NCBI GenBank assembly: GCA_030668025.1
Contig: DAOUUT010000158.1
Coordinates: forward strand, 1-8,449
Length of the DNA: 8,449 nt
Direction of reading: 5' to 3'
From: Promethearchaeota archaeon
GTDB lineage: Archaea; Asgardarchaeota; Lokiarchaeia; Sigynarchaeales; SOKP01
In this document: positions 1-7,466 of the stretch, piece by piece
Position numbering within the stretch: position 1 is the first letter of the stretch
Layout of the letters: every line of letters begins with the position of its first letter
Made by a program: the position numbers and the translations under genes
Notes under the pieces: generated by a model
What the model saw: the letters and a program-made list of their open reading frames with translations, nothing else
Database searches by the model: none
What the model was told of the DNA's origin: nothing

Positions 1-387
1 ATAATGAGAAGACAAATTTCTGGAGAGTCTCCTTCAGTAACGGCAATAACGAGCGGAGAAGAAATACTTGCTGCTCAGAAACTAATGAATATGGTTTACA
101 TAGATGATAGAATCTTAAAATATATTAGAGACATTGTATTGAAAACTCGGAACCATCCTCAGATAGCTCTTGGATGCGGACCACGTGCATCGCTTGTATT
201 AATGAAAGCTTCAAAAGCAAGAGCTGCAATCTTAGGGAGAGTATATGTAACTCCAGACGATGTACGCGCATTAATTATGCCTGCTTTGAATCACCGAATG
301 TTATTAAAGCCTGAAGCTGAATTAGAAGGTCTAGATGTCAAATCTGTGTTAAAGAACATTGTTGAAGATATACCAATACCTATTTAA
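1..387 (+). CDS. MoxR-family AAA+ ATPase, C-terminal part (5' end cut by window edge)
   Basis: This is the C-terminal lid region of a MoxR AAA+ ATPase. These proteins act as chaperone-like ATPases, often together with von Willebrand A proteins. The reading frame is open through base 1 (codon ATA before the first Met at base 4), so that Met is almost certainly internal and the Walker A/B part lies to the left of the window. The visible 128 codons show the usual MoxR C-terminal run: the 'sgeeIl' stretch, a helix with YIRDIVLKTRNHP, the sensor-2 motif GCGPRASLVLMKASKARA, then GRVYVTPDDVRAL and LNHRMLLKPEAE. The sensor-2 arginine is in GPRAS. The DUF58 gene follows after 58 bases on the same strand, the classic pairing for this family. 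Family assignment is strong; the substrate is unknown. Confidence 0.92.
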   Translation: MMRRQISGESPSVTAITSGEEILAAQKLMNMVYIDDRILKYIRDIVLKTRNHPQIALGCGPRASLVLMKASKARAAILGRVYVTPDDVRALIMPALNHRMLLKPEAELEGLDVKSVLKNIVEDIPIPI

Positions 388-445
388 TTTTGTTTTCTAA
401 AAACATTGGAATAATATCAAAATAATTTAAGAATGGAGGAATAAA
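388..445 (+). promoter_or_regulatory. Short intergenic leader with Shine-Dalgarno site before the DUF58 gene
   Basis: This is the longest non-coding gap in the window, at 58 bases, and it is very AT-rich. A clear Shine-Dalgarno sequence, GGAGGA at 435-440, sits five bases before the ATG at 446 and fixes that start. I see no convincing TATA/BRE pair and no terminator hairpin, so read-through from moxR is the simplest reading. A separate weak promoter here cannot be excluded. Confidence 0.6.
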
Positions 446-1774
446 ATGTTAGGAGGAAAAGGAAGGACTTTAATTCTATTTTCAGTTTTTTTTCTAACAG
501 CTGGATTTGCATTTGAGAATTATTTTTTGATTTATTTCGCTATACTTTTACTATTTAGTACCGTTGTAAGCTTACCCCTTTTCTATTACCAAATGAACAT
601 AGAAGAGTTGCGCGTACATAGAGAGCTCGAAAAAGAGAAAGTATTCAAAGACGATTTTGTTCATATAAAAGTTGTAATTGATAATACTAGCAACAAAGGT
701 TTTGATTTTCTGGAAATAAGGGATTACTACAACCCTCAACTTTTTAGATTAGTATTGGGGGAAAATTTTATTTCTACAAGAATAGGCCCAAAAAAGGTAA
801 TAAAATTTAGTTATGTGCTGGAACCAAAAGTGAGGGGTGAATACCCTATAGGTCCATTATCTGTAACGGTTAAAGATAGATTAGGGTTTAATTCAGTGGA
901 AAGAATTGTGCCTGACAGTGTTTCAGATATACTGGTTTATCCGCCTTACGAAGATATTAAAAGAATAGAAATTTTAGGTGCTAAACGCTCTGTATCTTTA
1001 AATTATGGCCTACAAAGATCAAAACAGAAGGGACTTGGCTCAGAATTTTATGGAATGAGGAAGTATGTATTTGGAGATCAATTTAGACTCATTGATTGGA
1101 AAGCGAGCGCTCGAACTCAGAAGTTAATAGTAAAGGAATATGAAAGTGAAAGAGATGTAACTATCATGATATTGGTAGATTCATCGAGTTCTATGGCCGG
1201 TGGTGCAATAGAAAACACAAAATTCGAATACGCAATCAGAGCTTGTATGCTGTTAACTAAAGTGGCTTTAACTCGAAAAGATAACGTAGGCGTATTTACT
1301 TTTTCCGATAAGAAAAATCTCCAATTCTTAAAACCTAGGAGCGGAGATGATCAATTTTACCAAGTATTAGATTTTGTTGCAAGAGTCAAACCACAAGGAA
1401 AGTTAAGAATGGTTGAGGCGATGGATTTTTTTAACAGACGGTTCCAAAAACGTAGTTTAGTATTTGTAATTTCAGATTTAGAAGCAGATGTTAAAGAAAT
1501 AGGACATGCAATTCGAAAATTGGCTCCATTTAATCATACAATTATAGTTATTAATCCTTTTAGTCCCTGGTTTGAAATTCATGAAATTGATTTGTCGTCA
1601 ACAGATAAAGCTCTTGCTGAAGCAATCAGTGAAGAAATGATGGAGCATATCCTAAAATTTAAACAAGAGGTAAGACATTTAGGAGTTAATATTATAACTG
1701 TTGGTCCAGATGATATGATGAATCAAGTTTTAGGATCTTATATGGAAGCGAAGAAAAAAGGGAGTGCGTATTAA
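446..1774 (+). CDS. DUF58 / von Willebrand A domain membrane protein
   Basis: 442-residue DUF58 protein, the usual partner of MoxR ATPases. Two hydrophobic segments at about residues 8-23 and 26-48 form an N-terminal membrane hairpin. A beta-rich region follows at about 50-165. The DUF58 signature lies at about 198-232: GSEFYGMRKYVFGDQFRLIDWKAS, broken here after FG as GSEFYGMRKYVFG and DQFRLIDWKASART. The C-terminal half is a vWA fold with an intact metal-ion (MIDAS) motif, D245-S-S247-S-S249, and a later acidic residue in VISDLEAD (D344). This indicates a metal-dependent protein-binding domain, placed on the cytoplasmic side by inference. The start is supported by GGAGGA five bases upstream. 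It lies in one transcription unit with moxR before it and a membrane protein three bases after it. The length is typical of the family and nothing looks broken. The client is unknown; in other organisms MoxR/DUF58 pairs are linked to stress tolerance, envelope integrity or metalloenzyme maturation. Confidence 0.9.
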   Translation: MLGGKGRTLILFSVFFLTAGFAFENYFLIYFAILLLFSTVVSLPLFYYQMNIEELRVHRELEKEKVFKDDFVHIKVVIDNTSNKGFDFLEIRDYYNPQLFRLVLGENFISTRIGPKKVIKFSYVLEPKVRGEYPIGPLSVTVKDRLGFNSVERIVPDSVSDILVYPPYEDIKRIEILGAKRSVSLNYGLQRSKQKGLGSEFYGMRKYVFGDQFRLIDWKASARTQKLIVKEYESERDVTIMILVDSSSSMAGGAIENTKFEYAIRACMLLTKVALTRKDNVGVFTFSDKKNLQFLKPRSGDDQFYQVLDFVARVKPQGKLRMVEAMDFFNRRFQKRSLVFVISDLEADVKEIGHAIRKLAPFNHTIIVINPFSPWFEIHEIDLSSTDKALAEAISEEMMEHILKFKQEVRHLGVNIITVGPDDMMNQVLGSYMEAKKKGSAY

Positions 1775-1777
1775 AAA

Positions 1778-3226
1778 ATGACAAGATACTACATTTTAAT
1801 TTTAAAAATTGTTAACGCGTTAATTTTTGTATGGATTCTAACTATTTTTTTCTCAATATTTCATTTTGAAGAAGTTGTTACAACTTCAAGCGGAGAACTT
1901 GTATTAACTGCATTTTTTATTAGTTTAAAAAATATGGTTACTTATCTTATTTTTACAGCAGCGTACGGCGTTGCTATTCTTAGCGTTCTTATCTCATCCT
2001 TTATTTTATTAGCAGCACAACCAAATATGATTACATTATTAGAGCAATTTTTTCGAGGTCTATTAAGTCTTTGGTTTACATTCCCTAATGGGACAACTCC
2101 AGATATTCTTCAAATTCCTGAATTACTCGGGCAAGAACTCGCTGTTTTAAATGAGAATATTTATTTAATTGCATTTCAAATCTTAATTATAATCTCAATA
2201 ATTTATGCAATTAAAGCTTTTCTTAAAACAAACCCAAAGAATGATCTTGTAGCCGTTGGTTCTATAATTCTTATGTTAGTAATTCCTCTTATGGTGTTTG
2301 GATTTAATGATATGTTAGATTTATTTAATGTTAACATTCAATATTTAGAAGAATTGCCGTATCCTCTTGATATTTCTCTAATGGAGATACCTATTGATGA
2401 TGTATTTCAATTTTTTGCAAGTCCAGTTATACTTCTTGCAATAACATCTTATATTTATTTAGAAATGGCTTTTCAAATAAATTATACTTATATTGTTACT
2501 AAACCGTCTTTAGAAAGAAGCCATCGATTAGAGGCACAATTGACTATATTACAAAGCGAATCCCATTATATAACTGCAAATGTCGATAAAATAAAAGAAG
2601 AAGCTAAAAAAAGAAGAGAAGAGTTAAAGATTGAAGATAAAAAAACAATGGGTATTAGCGGTTTTTTTGCGAAAACTGGAGAAAGATTTTCATATGTAAA
2701 GGAAATGATTGAAAAAAAAAAATTAGAAGAAGAAGAAAAAAAGTTAATAACCGCGGCATCAAAAACCAGAAGGCTTGGAAGATATATGGATCGCCTTTTC
2801 CAAGAAGATTTTGAAGCCCGTGATACTTTAACGGCCAAATCTTCGGCACCTAAACCACAAAGTCTTGTGGTTTCAACAATCATTAATTTTCTTTTCCGAG
2901 TTGGGATCTTAGTAATTATCAGTTTTATTATCATTCATCCAAAATGGTTCATGGAACATGTTTTTCAATTACCTCCCGCTATCGTTGAGAGCGTTGTTAT
3001 GTATTCTCCAGAAACTATAATAGTTTTATTAGTTCCATTAATGTTAATATTCCCTGTAATCTCAAAATTAATTTCTTCTATAAAACATAGGAATCTAATT
3101 ATTCGACTTCAACAAGAAGGACGAATTAAAGAAATTTTGATTTCTGTAGGTGATTATGTTAAAATAGGGGAAGTTGAAGAAGAAAAAGAAGTTGAAATTG
3201 AGGAAGCGCCAACACAAAGTACTTAA
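1778..3226 (+). CDS. Uncharacterised polytopic membrane protein with charged coiled-coil insert, in MoxR/DUF58 operon
   Basis: 482 residues; I do not recognise the family. Hydrophobic segments suggest about seven membrane spans, near residues 6-27, 53-80, 127-147, 157-177, 213-233, 365-387 and 410-433. Between spans five and six lies a roughly 120-residue hydrophilic block (about 242-360). It starts as a likely helix (LERSHRLEAQLTILQS), becomes very rich in K and E (KIKEEAKKRREELK; IEKKKLEEEEKK), and is a good coiled-coil candidate. The C-terminal tail (about 436-482) is soluble and ends in a glutamate-rich stretch. No signal peptide cleavage site or catalytic motif is evident. The ATG lies three bases after the DUF58 stop, with GGGAG at 1760-1764 inside the end of the upstream gene as a possible ribosome site, so translational coupling is likely. 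Context suggests a membrane partner or client of MoxR/DUF58. The gene is clearly real (long, intact, same strand), but its function is unknown. Confidence 0.8.
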   Translation: MTRYYILILKIVNALIFVWILTIFFSIFHFEEVVTTSSGELVLTAFFISLKNMVTYLIFTAAYGVAILSVLISSFILLAAQPNMITLLEQFFRGLLSLWFTFPNGTTPDILQIPELLGQELAVLNENIYLIAFQILIIISIIYAIKAFLKTNPKNDLVAVGSIILMLVIPLMVFGFNDMLDLFNVNIQYLEELPYPLDISLMEIPIDDVFQFFASPVILLAITSYIYLEMAFQINYTYIVTKPSLERSHRLEAQLTILQSESHYITANVDKIKEEAKKRREELKIEDKKTMGISGFFAKTGERFSYVKEMIEKKKLEEEEKKLITAASKTRRLGRYMDRLFQEDFEARDTLTAKSSAPKPQSLVVSTIINFLFRVGILVIISFIIIHPKWFMEHVFQLPPAIVESVVMYSPETIIVLLVPLMLIFPVISKLISSIKHRNLIIRLQQEGRIKEILISVGDYVKIGEVEEEKEVEIEEAPTQST

Positions 3227-3290
3227 GACAAATTTCTATGTTTTAATATCCATTACAAACTGAGCTAATTCTTTCTTTTTTTCTAAGGTT
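3227..3290. terminator. Convergent operon junction; oligo-T candidate terminator for the plus-strand operon
   Basis: The plus-strand operon ends at 3226 and the minus-strand cofD stop is at 3236, so only nine bases separate two convergent transcription units. On the plus strand a T-rich run at 3271-3284, including seven consecutive T at 3276-3282, lies inside the antisense of the cofD 3' end. It could serve as an archaeal oligo-T terminator. No stable hairpin was seen. The two transcripts probably overlap at their 3' ends. Confidence 0.3.
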
Positions 3291-4171
3291 ACCATCATTG
3301 TATCAAAACAATAAGTAAGTATATCCAATTTCTCTATTTCCGATTTTAATTTACAATCCTTTTTATCAATAATAAAATGACCAACAATCTCACGATAATA
3401 TTTTGCTACACCAACGCAAGAAACTTCTATTCCAAAGCATTTCATTAATTTATCCGCTGGACCCTGTACCGTTGCTCCTTCTATAATGGGGCTAATTGCT
3501 ATTACCTTTTGTTTAACATTTTTTAATGATTCTCTAATTCCCTTTACACCTAATATAGTCTTTATTGACACTATCGGATTCGAAGGGCAAATTATAACCT
3601 TCTTTGCTTTCTTAATATAATCCAAAATTTTATTTGCTGGCCTTGCTTTTTTAATGCCTTGAAATTGCACATCAATAACTTTAGGTTCACAATGGTATTT
3701 AATAAAATATTCTTCAAAATGCATTTTTTTTAAATCCGTTGTAATAAATGTTTGTACGTCTTCATTACACATAGGTATAAGTTGAGATTTAATTCCAAAT
3801 TTTTCACAAATTATCGAGGTTATTTCTGCCTTATTAAACCCTTTTTTAAATAAATCAGTACGATAAATATGAGTTGCCAAATCTTTATCTCCCGCGTTAA
3901 ACCATTCAAAACCGTAATACTTTTTCAAAATGCTTAAACAATTAAAAGTATCATCTTGAAAACCCCATCCCTTTTCTTTGTCCACTATATTGGCTAAAGT
4001 ATAAGTAATAATATCTATATCGGGACACATTTTTAAACCGAATAATTCGATATCGTCACCAGTGTTAATAACTATCTTTAATAGCGCGGGATCAATAATA
4101 TTTGCTAGACCTTTAATGAATTTTGCGGCTCCAACACCTCCAGCGAGTATTAAATAATAATTATCATTCAT
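3236..4171 (-). CDS. cofD: CofD/FbiA-type transferase of coenzyme F420 biosynthesis
   Basis: 311 residues, the normal length for this family. CofD transfers the phospholactyl group (or phosphoenolpyruvyl, in the FbiA variant) from a guanosine-diphosphate donor to the deazaflavin FO, giving F420-0 or dehydro-F420-0 in the cytoplasm. Motifs in order: glycine-rich GGVGAAK (11-17), NTGDD (36-40), PDIDIITYTLANIVD (50-64), GWGFQDDTF (68-76), WFNAGDKDLATHIYRT (90-105), PSNPIVSI (196-203) and SPIIEGATVQGPADK (227-241), all characteristic of CofD. It begins 22 bases after the stop of the CofE-nitroreductase gene and is the last gene of the minus-strand operon. No clear Shine-Dalgarno precedes the ATG, so coupling to the upstream gene may help initiation. 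A second in-frame ATG is not close by, so the start is reasonable. Sequence alone does not tell which three-carbon donor is used, but the nitroreductase fusion next door favours phosphoenolpyruvate. Confidence 0.93.
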   Translation of the reverse strand: MNDNYYLILAGGVGAAKFIKGLANIIDPALLKIVINTGDDIELFGLKMCPDIDIITYTLANIVDKEKGWGFQDDTFNCLSILKKYYGFEWFNAGDKDLATHIYRTDLFKKGFNKAEITSIICEKFGIKSQLIPMCNEDVQTFITTDLKKMHFEEYFIKYHCEPKVIDVQFQGIKKARPANKILDYIKKAKKVIICPSNPIVSIKTILGVKGIRESLKNVKQKVIAISPIIEGATVQGPADKLMKCFGIEVSCVGVAKYYREIVGHFIIDKKDCKLKSEIEKLDILTYCFDTMMVTLEKKKELAQFVMDIKT

Positions 4172-4193
4172 ATTTATTCACATGATTAGTTTT

Positions 4194-5597
4194 TTATACT
4201 TTAAAAATTATATCTTTCAATTCTTTACGTTTTGGTATTTGTTGCGTCTTTAAAGATTGCCCTACTGTAAAAAATGCCATTGGAACAAAAGAAGAAGGTA
4301 GATTCAATGTATTTTTAATAATTTCCTTAGCAAATAAAGGAGCACAATACCAACACGCCGCTAACTCTCTTATTTCAAAGGCGAGAAGAAGATATGTTGC
4401 TGACGCGCTTATACTTTGCACTCCCATAATATATTCGTTTTTCTCTCTTTCTTGATCAGAATATTTCTCTAAGTCTTGTGTGTCTAAACATAGAAGGATT
4501 AAATAAGGAGATGTTAAAAATTGATTTTTTGTTTTTTCGATTTTTTTTTTAATAAAATTTTTCGATTTACCATCTTTTAACAAGTCTTCTTCTAGTTTAG
4601 AATTTATATTTTTTATTAAATTTTCACGCAATTTTCCTTGTTCCATTATAAAATAGCGCCAAAATTGACCATTATGAGCGCTTGGTGCCCATTGCGCTAT
4701 TTCAATGCAATCCTTTATCACACTATTCTTTATTTTTTTATTACTAAACTTTAATTTGTAACTTCTTCGTGATTTTAATAAATTCTCAAAATTCTCTCGA
4801 AGTTTTGAGTCTCTAAACAAATCTATCTCTCTTTTTCTTAAGATTTGTTTTATTGAAGTATTTTCAGTTATATTAAAATCGTACCCTCTTATAATTACAA
4901 CTGGCTGCCCTTCGTCAGCTTCCCCCATAATTAATTGAGCTGCAGATGCTAAATTATCAATTTGTCCCACAATTGTGCTCTGTAACTCTTTTCCATATAA
5001 ATCTTTGCTCCCTCTTTTATCCAAAATTGGATTTATGCCAGAAGCTCCTAAAGCTACGCCCACTGATCCTATCCTGAACGACCTCCCAAATGAATCAGAA
5101 ATTATTACAGCAATTCTTTTTCCAGTTAATCGTTGGAGTGAAAATCTAATTTTTTCTGCTTCTTTATCTGAATCTAAGGGTAACAAAGTAATTTCATCCT
5201 TACCTTCAACATTCGATTTGTCAATACCCGCATTAGCACATACAAAACCATGGTGAGTCTCAACAATCATTACGTGTTCAGTTTTTATTACTTCCGTAGA
5301 TTCGTCTAATATAGCTTGAATTAATTCAGAGCTTTTTTCTGGTAAAGAATTTTTCCTTACCAAGGGCGCTATTTTTTTATAGATTTCAATAGCTTTTTGA
5401 CTTGGCTTAATTTGACTTAAATTCTGTGTCCTTCCAAGACATTTTGAAATTATAGTTTGGGCAATAACTAAAATATCTCCATTTTCTAACGCCAAATTAT
5501 TTAATTTTAAAGCATTAAAAATAATTTTAGGAATATCATCGCCAGCTTTTATTAGAGGGATTTCCTTAATCGCCATTAAGTTAATTTTATCTTTCAT
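4194..5597 (-). CDS. cofE: F420-0:gamma-glutamyl ligase fused to nitroreductase-like domain (FbiB-like CofE)
   Basis: 467-residue two-domain protein. Residues about 9-255 are a CofE ligase, which adds gamma-linked glutamates to F420-0 using GTP and divalent metal: GDILVIAQTIISK (40-52), GFVCANAGIDKSNV (117-130), LLPLDSD (138-144), ISDSFGRSFRIG (166-177), LDKRGSKDLYGKEL (192-205) and MGEADEGQPVVIIRG (224-238). Residues about 273-467 are an FMN-binding nitroreductase-like domain: RRSYK (277-281), AQWAPSAHNGQFWRY (301-315), CWYCAPLF (415-422), and VPMAFFTVGQ near the end. Standalone archaeal CofE is about 250 residues. The full length here matches actinobacterial FbiB, whose C-terminal domain reduces dehydro-F420-0. 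I chose the first ATG; a second Met at residue 8 just before the conserved region is an alternative start. The gene starts 27 bases after lipS2 and is followed 22 bases later by cofD. A run of ten T (plus strand 4541-4550) lies within the second domain. Confidence 0.92.
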   Translation of the reverse strand: MKDKINLMAIKEIPLIKAGDDIPKIIFNALKLNNLALENGDILVIAQTIISKCLGRTQNLSQIKPSQKAIEIYKKIAPLVRKNSLPEKSSELIQAILDESTEVIKTEHVMIVETHHGFVCANAGIDKSNVEGKDEITLLPLDSDKEAEKIRFSLQRLTGKRIAVIISDSFGRSFRIGSVGVALGASGINPILDKRGSKDLYGKELQSTIVGQIDNLASAAQLIMGEADEGQPVVIIRGYDFNITENTSIKQILRKREIDLFRDSKLRENFENLLKSRRSYKLKFSNKKIKNSVIKDCIEIAQWAPSAHNGQFWRYFIMEQGKLRENLIKNINSKLEEDLLKDGKSKNFIKKKIEKTKNQFLTSPYLILLCLDTQDLEKYSDQEREKNEYIMGVQSISASATYLLLAFEIRELAACWYCAPLFAKEIIKNTLNLPSSFVPMAFFTVGQSLKTQQIPKRKELKDIIFKV

Positions 5598-5624
5598 TTT
5601 CTTAAATATCCTTTATTTATCGAA

Positions 5625-6677
5625 TTAGATTTGATAACTCTTTAAATCAGAAGCTTTACTTTGGGCAAATTTCTCAAATTCGTTTGGAATTGCACAACAC
5701 GCAGATAAAAAATTAAAGTTCACATCAGGATCTACTACTTTTACCCATTTTAAAGTTTTTTTTGAAGGAATTTCGATCCTCGTAATACCTGCTCGAATTG
5801 CGCATTTTTCTATTTCTACTTTTATGTCCCCCCTTGGTCTCATACATCCTAAGGAAGTTTCTACTTTTGGATAAATAAATCTAATTATTGAAATAACTTT
5901 TGCGATATCAATAGGTTTTGGTCTACTGAATTTTGTTTTAGAATCCTTAGGGGGAATTAAAGCAATTAATACTATTAAGGAGGGATTTAATCCTGATTCT
6001 TTTATAAATTTTATTGATTCTAGTTCTTTATGGAGTTTTCCGTAATGTAAACCAATACAGATGTGAGGAACTACATTCAATTTGTATTTTTGCAGAATTT
6101 CTATTGCTCTTTTATAATCCTCCAAATCTTTATCTAAGTGATATATATCTTTTATAATTTCCTCATCCATGTTTATATCAAAAGATACGATATCTACACC
6201 TACTTCGGCTAATTTCCTAGCCGTTTCTTCACTGAGTAAACCCGTGTGCACATTTATTATTAAGTTCGTTTTCTTCTTTATTTTTTTTATAGTATCTAAA
6301 AAATTAAATAAAGGAACTGAACCGTCGGGCTGACATCCTCCTGAGATTAAAGCTCCAACGCCATCGTTACTAGATAAATCTATTAAAAAAGCTTCTAAGT
6401 CGTTATTATTTAAAATTGATATCATTCCATCAAGGTATTTTTGATTACAGTGTTCACATTGTAACGAACATTCAGATCCAGTAATGCTTATTGCCGGAAA
6501 CCTCTTATTGGGGATATAAATTTTTAAATCGTTGCCAAAATTTTGCTTTTTAATGCTATAAGCAAGTTTAAAAAAAGGTTCAAAATCTTTTGATTCAAGA
6601 TTTATCAACTCTTCATAATCAAACCAAGTCTGGGTACCAGTTTCAAATTTCTCTAATAATACTTTAATTTCATTCAT
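5625..6677 (-). CDS. lipS2: Radical SAM protein LipS2, subunit of the two-component lipoyl synthase
   Basis: 350-residue radical SAM protein. LipS1 and LipS2 together insert sulfur at C6 and C8 of an octanoyl group bound to a carrier protein (glycine cleavage H protein or dehydrogenase E2), as shown for the T. kodakarensis pair. The radical SAM cluster motif C70-x3-C74-x2-C77 reads CSLQCEHCNQ. SGGCQPDGSVPL (112-123) matches the SAM-binding glycine-rich region of this group. GCMRPRG (277-283) and KCAIRAGITRI (291-301) are typical of LipS2. Further cysteines (C115, C278, C292, C327, C328) are candidate ligands for an auxiliary iron-sulfur cluster that would donate sulfur. It lacks the RSSY ending and the N-terminal cysteine motif of classical LipA. 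The start overlaps the lplA stop by eight bases (ATGAATGA), and cofE follows after 27 bases. Many databases label such genes biotin synthase-like or generic radical SAM; the neighbours decide the call. Confidence 0.86.
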   Translation of the reverse strand: MNEIKVLLEKFETGTQTWFDYEELINLESKDFEPFFKLAYSIKKQNFGNDLKIYIPNKRFPAISITGSECSLQCEHCNQKYLDGMISILNNNDLEAFLIDLSSNDGVGALISGGCQPDGSVPLFNFLDTIKKIKKKTNLIINVHTGLLSEETARKLAEVGVDIVSFDINMDEEIIKDIYHLDKDLEDYKRAIEILQKYKLNVVPHICIGLHYGKLHKELESIKFIKESGLNPSLIVLIALIPPKDSKTKFSRPKPIDIAKVISIIRFIYPKVETSLGCMRPRGDIKVEIEKCAIRAGITRIEIPSKKTLKWVKVVDPDVNFNFLSACCAIPNEFEKFAQSKASDLKSYQI

Positions 6678-7461
6678 ATTTCTTTAACCATTCAATATTC
6701 GAATATTTCTGTAGAACAAGTTCTTCTGCTAATTTCAATTCATAATCTGTATAAGTTCCTTCCTTTAATTTTATTCCTAATCTGGATTCAAAACCATCTT
6801 TCAGAGATAATAGAAAATCTTCTTCGTTATAATAATTTAAGTGTTCCTTTATACCAATACATTTAGCAAAAACAGACTTTACCATTTTCGATTTACCTAC
6901 GTTATGAGGTGCTTTTAGAACTGAATACATAAGTTCTGGATCGAGTTCTAACAAAATAGTTCCATGTTGGAGGAGAAAACCTCTTTTTCTAACTTGTGCA
7001 TTTCCAGAAAACTTTTTTCCGTCTAAAAAAATTGCGGGACAATGTATAACTCCTTTTTCGGGTTGCAATCCATACTTTGCTAAACCTGCAATTATTCCAG
7101 CCTCTAATATTTCAAACTGCTCAATCACTTTCTTTGCATTAAGCCTTTCTAGAAATTTTATAGGACACACAATAGAATATGTAATTTCGCGAGTATTATC
7201 GTGAAAAACCGCGCCCCCTCCTGTAATCCTCCGCACGACATTAAAACCCTTTTCAATAGCTACACTCGTGTTAACTTCGTTTGAAAGGCTTTGATTTCTA
7301 CCTATTGACACTGTTGATGGTTCCCATTTAAAAAACCTTAAAGTGTTAGGAGATTTTTTTTCAAGAACAGCATTTAGAATAGCCTCATCTAATGCCATAT
7401 TCCAATACCCATTTCTAACTTCTATAGGAATAAATCTCCATTCTTTCAAACTTTTTACCAT
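6670..7461 (-). CDS. lplA: Lipoate-protein ligase A family, single-domain (lipoate/octanoate attachment enzyme)
   Basis: 263-residue protein of the LplA/LipM/BirA fold, which attaches lipoate or octanoate to the lysine of H protein or E2 domains. Motifs: GYWNMALDEAIL (18-29), RFFKWEPSTVSIGRNQ (42-57), the lipoyl-adenylate loop RRITGGGAVFHD (77-88), the lysine motif DGKKFSGNAQ (147-156, with K150 at the catalytic position), QHGTILLELD (165-174), and a C-terminal YSNIEW as in Thermoplasma LplA. It ends where the N-terminal catalytic domain ends, so the C-terminal accessory domain (LplB/CTD) is absent and must be a separate gene, not found here. Unusually, C141 in HCPAIFLDGKK replaces the GRND-type loop of classical ligases. 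LipM octanoyltransferases have their catalytic cysteine in this region, so transferase activity is possible. M1 is preferred because the next Met (22) lies inside a conserved motif. lipS1 ends five bases upstream and lipS2 overlaps by eight, which ties it to lipoyl synthesis. Confidence 0.88.
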   Translation of the reverse strand: MVKSLKEWRFIPIEVRNGYWNMALDEAILNAVLEKKSPNTLRFFKWEPSTVSIGRNQSLSNEVNTSVAIEKGFNVVRRITGGGAVFHDNTREITYSIVCPIKFLERLNAKKVIEQFEILEAGIIAGLAKYGLQPEKGVIHCPAIFLDGKKFSGNAQVRKRGFLLQHGTILLELDPELMYSVLKAPHNVGKSKMVKSVFAKCIGIKEHLNYYNEEDFLLSLKDGFESRLGIKLKEGTYTDYELKLAEELVLQKYSNIEWLKKYE

Positions 7462-7466
7462 TGTCT

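Noticed and set aside
4..6. ATG at base 4 as the true start of a small 127-residue protein
   Set aside because: The frame is open to the window edge and the product is exactly the C-terminal part of MoxR, so the gene starts outside the window.
388..445. Promoter or riboswitch between moxR and the DUF58 gene
   Set aside because: Only 58 bases, AT-rich, without a convincing TATA/BRE or foldable structure beyond the Shine-Dalgarno site.
2566..2934. Minus-strand open frames antisense to the coiled-coil part of the membrane protein (also 2655-2849)
   Set aside because: They mirror the K/E-rich coding stretch, giving F/S-rich low-complexity products with no motif and no operon context; they are shadows of the plus-strand gene.
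4975..5256. Plus-strand open frame of 93 residues inside the CofE gene
   Set aside because: Lies antisense to the strongly conserved CofE ligase motifs, with no recognisable domain or ribosome site.
5625..6677. Classical lipoyl synthase LipA
   Set aside because: Neither radical SAM protein has the LipA N-terminal auxiliary cysteine motif or the C-terminal RSSY, and both use CX3CX2C in a different sequence context.
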